NCBI RefSeq assembly: GCF_000003815.2
Contig: NC_049980.1
Coordinates: 20,569,436-20,633,435 of the forward strand
Reading direction: 5' to 3'
DNA from: Branchiostoma floridae
Taxonomy: Eukaryota; Chordata; Leptocardii; Amphioxiformes; Branchiostomatidae
DNA: 64,000 nucleotides
In this document: piece by piece, positions 60,187-64,000 of the stretch
Layout: every line of letters begins with the position of its first letter
Numbering within the stretch: the first letter of the stretch is position 1
Made by a program: the position numbers and the translations under genes
The notes under the pieces: model-generated
Told to the model about the DNA's origin: nothing
Database searches by the model: none
Seen by the model: the letters and a program-made list of their open reading frames with translations, nothing else

Positions 60187-61466
60187 GACAGACACACACA
60201 NNNNNNNNNNNNNNNNNNNNNNNNNNNNNNNNNNNNNNNNNNNNNNNNNNNNNNNNNNNNNNNNNNNNNNNNNNNNNNNNNNNNNNNNNNNNNNNNNNNN
60301 GGGATGTGAAGTGTTCCGGTGAATCCCCTTCTCTTCTGATGCCATAAAAGACAAACACAATGGACATTTGTTACAATATAATGTATCGTATGATTACACA
60401 GTATAATGACTTAAGTAGAGATACAAATAGCATTACCTTCACTTAATAAATCTGAACTAAATTAGTCAAGACTAGAGTTACCTGGATATAATTGAATCTT
60501 TATTTGTAAACCCATCATGAGGCTAATTGCAAGATTAGTACAAGGCTACACACGGATGCGATAATGTGATCAATGTGAAACAAATGACTAGTTTATAGCT
60601 ATAGATATGAAGGTTGTGCCCGTAACAGATTGCATTAGCCCGTTACACCTACACACAACCCTTACTCGTGTGTAATAGGGCTTTCACACTGAAACCAAAT
60701 TAGTAGGAATCAAGCAGAACCAGTCGGAATGAAGTATTTGCAAAATTCGTGCCACATTCGGGGCCATTCCGAGTGGGACTTCCAAATGGACCTTATATCC
60801 CCTTCACACGAGAAGGAATGAGCCGGAATGCCGTCAGAATGAAAAGTCTTTTCTACTCGTGGGAATTCGTAGTGTATTCTAGAAATTCTTACTGCATTCG
60901 AGATTTTTTTGGCCACATTCGGGCAGGATTCGAAGTGGCTTGCCGTTTCGGTTCTCCATCGAATGAGATAAGAATGTTTCGAATAATGTTGGAATGCCAC
61001 AGAATGTGGTCAGACTGCAGTTAGAATAGTTAGAATCCACTTAGAATCCACTTAGAATGCCATTCGATATTTCTCCACTTCGAATGCACCTCGACAGTTT
61101 TTGACATGTCAAAAACTTTCGAGCCAGCTAAAAGAACGGGGACGAATATCTCGAGTGCAGTAAGAATGTTTAGAATACAGTACGAATTGCCAGGAATAGA
61201 AAACAATTTTCCATTCTGACGGCGTTCCGGCTCATTCGTGCTCTCGATCGTGTGAAGGGGGCTTAACATCAGCAGAATAGAGTAATTTACACAGATGTTG
61301 TGATGACACTTTTCAGACCTGGCCGTACACGTTCAGCACCAAGGTCCAGGAGAACCTGCTCCCCGAGCCGCCGCTGTGCCTGCACGAGCCGCCGCCCCTG
61401 TCCGGACCCTGCCGGTACGGACCGGACATCGGGATCGGGATGGACTCCGTGCTGTTCAACAAATAA
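58322..61466 (+). CDS. musculin/TCF21-type bHLH transcription factor (2 exons)
   Basis: Exon 1 (58322-58747) and exon 2 (61317-61466) join in phase 0 (GT-AG) to give 191 aa. The start context is CCGCCATGTCC. An acidic N terminus (1-30) leads to a basic stretch [12 protein letters not shown] (47-58), then the bHLH at 73-127: [19 protein letters not shown] (basic plus helix 1), [20 protein letters not shown] (loop) and [14 protein letters not shown] (helix 2). This is nearly identical to vertebrate MSC and TCF21, repressors or activators that bind E-boxes as E-protein heterodimers and pattern head and branchial muscle and mesothelium. The exon junction at HPLML|TWPY matches the vertebrate HPVNL|TWPF. 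The rest of the C terminus ([17 protein letters not shown], ending DSVLFNK) differs from the vertebrate LCGTTA ending. Whether it is the single ancestor of MSC and TCF21 cannot be decided here. Confidence 0.93.
60136..60200. repeat. CA microsatellite running into a gap
   Basis: CA repeats with CACG and CAGACAGA interruptions end exactly at the N run, so the gap probably reflects failed assembly of this repeat. Confidence 0.95.
60201..60300. other. assembly gap (100 N) in the bHLH gene intron
   Basis: Exactly 100 N, of unknown real size. It lies inside the intron, so the coding sequence is unaffected. Confidence 0.98.
60799..61261. mobile_element. MITE with about 105-115-bp inverted repeats in the bHLH intron
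   Basis: The left arm 60799-60904 begins CCCCTTCACACGAGAAGGAA and contains AATGAGCCGGAATGCCGTCA. The right arm 61148-61261 is its mirror, with TGACGGCGTTCCGGCTCATT and an end at GTGTGAAGGGGG. GAATGC- and GAATCC-like steps recur throughout. The element ends 55 bases before exon 2. No clear target duplication was found. Confidence 0.85.
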
Positions 61467-63199
61467 GATTATTCGAATTTTACGTACAGTAATACATGTA
61501 CAGTATCATATCATCCCAGGAGAAACAATTAGAATTAAGTAAGAAATTATCAAATTGATACCTACAATCTTTATCATCATAGCATTCTCGAAAAATAGAT
61601 TATTATTAGATTTCCTATCCTATATCTTGATTGCAGTTTTTACTTCATGTAACCTATTGGTATTGTAGGGACGTTATACACTTGGGTTTGAAATTGCCCA
61701 GCCCTTGTAACTTGCTGTTTGTACATAAATGTGATTCATTTAGTTTAATCCGTATTTTACTTTGTCCAGTCAATATGACTGCATGCATTATAAAATAGGT
61801 CAAGGCAGAGCGCACGAAAATGATCGCTGCGATGTACAATAGGCAAGGGTGATTTAATTAATGTGCTATGTAAGCTGCTGTATAATGTTGGTATCACATA
61901 ATCCACATGGTAAGGACATGGGCGCACTTTGAATAGTATCGCACAATGTTCCCATGTGGAGACATGGAACCTAACCCCACATTCGCCCACCTGACGATAC
62001 CGACCACTTGAGAGTAACAATAGCGTGTGTTGATCGCTCTCCGCCCGGCCGTGTTTACATAGCTGCGCGGCGGGATGCGCCCGTGTTGTGGCGAGCAGCA
62101 CCAACCACTGCCCGACCTCCGCATACAGGTTCAACAAGGGGGCCAAGGATCGCTTATGAATCAAACAACACTGACAAGCACCGATATCACTTAGTTATAG
62201 GAACATGATCTTTGCCGGGCAAATACCTACAAATAATATAATCATGGGACTGTAGATCAATCGATGACATCAAAGCCGTTGAAAAACTGTTATACATTTT
62301 ATCACACTTGTATTATAGTCGATGACGAAAGATAGCCGATGCTATCTGAGACGTCAGGCCGTTTACAAAATTTATCCCCCCTGAGTTGAGATGACTGACT
62401 TTTTCAAAATTCTGTACGCTATTACCTGGATATGTAACCTTCAACCACGTATCATGAAGCGCACAGCATCTTAACATGCACCCTTTAGTTTCAATTGCAA
62501 AATGACATGACACAGCCAAGATATCTAAAGATAGACGGCACCATCATATTATGTCACCTATCACAGTAACTGATATAATACCAGACGTGCACTACTTGTA
62601 CAAAAAGCCCATAATCCATCGCCAATATGTAGTCTTGAGTTAAAAAGTGACCTGCACCTCTGAATGTTTCAAGTTCATTCCATTACATCATGTAGTATAC
62701 AACAAGTAGCTTGAAATGATCTTTCGAAAGACGAAGAATGTACAATGTATGTCTATATAACCAACTAGCTAGGTAAACTAACTAGGATGGCACCCAGGCA
62801 TGCCGTCTTATGCACTCTTAGAAAGTATCAACATTGTTAATTTTGCCATGGCGCCACCAGCTGCTTTTGTGTTGCATGGTCGTTGTTTATATCAGACGAC
62901 TCATTGCTTATCATATCATTTGTCTTACCTTATCGAAACCATTAGCTGGAAGTGATCTATATCTAGGCTAATGATTTCTGGTGGATACAAGTTCGCAGGC
63001 CTGTGTCATGGTACCGCAAATCAACGTCACAACGTACAGTGGGTCAAAGTGTGATAGGTTCAGACTAGGAGCTCCATATTATGGACCATAATCTGGAACC
63101 CATTCTGTTGCCATGGCCTACACACGGGTTAGTCTTCGTTGGGCACTATTCCTTGGAGAGACTGGCGAACTCTCCAAACAGAGGTCTCCGACTGTGTTT
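61467..63199. other. 3' flank of the bHLH gene, no further gene seen
   Basis: Unique AT-rich sequence with the likely 3' UTR at its start. The frames present (up to 135 codons on the minus strand at 61757-62164) show no domain. Confidence 0.5.
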
Positions 63200-63462
63200 G
63201 ACATGTTTTAGTCGTTATTGTCGCGGTATCGTTTTGCCTTTTGTCCCCTTTTCTTTCCGTGTCTGGCAAAATTAAGGAAATGGGACAAAATAGAAAGCCC
63301 AACAAAAACGCCTATAGATAAAACACGTCTATAGGCGCTTTTGTCGTACTTTCGCCGTATTTTGTCCCCTATTCTTCCCGTGTTAAACGTTTGGCAGGCG
63401 TAAATGAAGGAAATGGGACAAAATAGAAAGTCCAACAGAAACGCCTTTAGCTAAAACATGTC
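63200..63462. mobile_element. small element with 12-bp inverted ends and an internal duplication
   Basis: GACATGTTTTAG (63200-63211) mirrors CTAAAACATGTC (63451-63462). Between them two diverged copies of about 130 bases share TTTTGTCCCC, AAGGAAATGGGACAAAATAG and CCAACARAAACGCCT. CGCCTATAG and CTATAGGCG face each other at the centre. It is non-coding. Confidence 0.65.
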
Positions 63463-63763
63463 AACAGCAAGAATCATACTCTGCTTGGAGAGTACAGGCT
63501 GAGATGTTTATAGAGAAATGTGAAAGATACTGCATGGAAGACGTAAGGATGTATGGAATGATATTCAGCAGTCACCACATACCAAGACCGTGCGTACGAA
63601 TGATCACGAATGACTTCCACAGCGATATCCATAGAGAGGCCTCTGAGGAGATTCAGTCTACCAAAATGAGGTATAGGAACATTTTGCAATGCTAAATAAA
63701 AGCACACCTATACACTCACATACACTACTTATACACACATAATGTTAGGCGAACATCAAAATT

Positions 63764-63773
63764 TCTCGCGAGA
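63764..63773. promoter_or_regulatory. TCTCGCGAGA motif
   Basis: A perfect copy of the palindrome TCTCGCGAGA, a motif known from many human housekeeping promoters. GGTCACATGA and TGACGTG follow within 50 bases. It could mark a promoter of a gene beyond the right edge. One 10-base match is weak evidence. Confidence 0.3.
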
Positions 63774-64000
63774 TCAACAAAGCTGTGGTCACATGACTCT
63801 GACGTGTGCGGTCACAAGCGGTCACAACAACGGAAATTGGAATTTTGGTATATCACAAGAAGGTTCTTAAGTTTCGTAATTTATTTCCTGAAAAACGCGT
63901 TCTACTAGTAGGCTTTATTACAAAGGTACAAACTTCCGCCAAAGTACATGTAGCACACCCCAGGTAAAGGCTTTACATGCTATTAAGAGGGCCACAGAAG

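Overview
The window is typical animal nuclear DNA: AT-rich, mostly non-coding, with spliced genes and many short terminal-inverted-repeat elements. I infer an invertebrate chordate, most likely amphioxus (Branchiostoma). The grounds are a compact intron-rich DSCC1, a single musculin/capsulin-type bHLH gene, a ureidoimidazoline decarboxylase (urate breakdown) gene, a PHD plus FLYWCH zinc-finger gene of a kind common in lophotrochozoans and amphioxus, and the dense load of small DNA transposons. No sequence search was possible, so the species is inference. Two fixed-length 100-N gaps (43817-43916 and 60201-60300) mark scaffold joins.

Layout. 1-1290 is a 51-bp minisatellite with higher-order structure. 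2369-2668 is an orphan PHD-type zinc-finger exon, followed by an inverted-repeat element. 3184-5930 holds a tandem duplication, a TTAA-flanked element and clusters of perfect hairpins. 6719-13948 is a complete 11-exon DSCC1 gene (396 codons plus stop), with a Kolobok-like element in intron 2 and a duplicated splice donor in intron 7. 18990-20429 is an intronless Shal/Kv4-like potassium channel whose S6 PVP motif reads PVT. 20430-38447 is about 18 kb with no gene I can support. 38448-39085 is a 24-bp minisatellite in which nearly every unit carries CAGCTG next to TAACAG, about 375 bp upstream of a TATA box and a small ORF. 39870-49292 is non-coding with several small transposons, including a recent perfect palindrome with an 11-bp target duplication.

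49293-52617 is a two-exon URAD (OHCU decarboxylase) gene. Exon 2 has a frameshift, lacks the catalytic histidine, and has an SKL tripeptide followed by three extra residues before the stop. The single URAD intron contains, on the opposite strand, an apparently intact five-exon PHD/FLYWCH zinc-finger gene (49803-51079). 53946-54394 is a hAT-type element with its 8-bp target duplication. 58322-61466 is a two-exon musculin/TCF21-type bHLH gene with a long inverted-repeat element ending 55 bp before exon 2. The last 2.5 kb holds another small element and a TCTCGCGAGA promoter-type motif near the window edge.

The genes do not form a pathway. They cover replication and cohesion (DSCC1), excitability (Kv), purine catabolism (URAD), a possible transposon-derived zinc-finger protein, and mesoderm or muscle transcription (MSC/TCF21). 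The most unusual items are the gene nested in the damaged URAD gene, the PVT-type Shal-like channel, the E2F-type site over the DSCC1 start codon and the E-box/MYB-site minisatellite.
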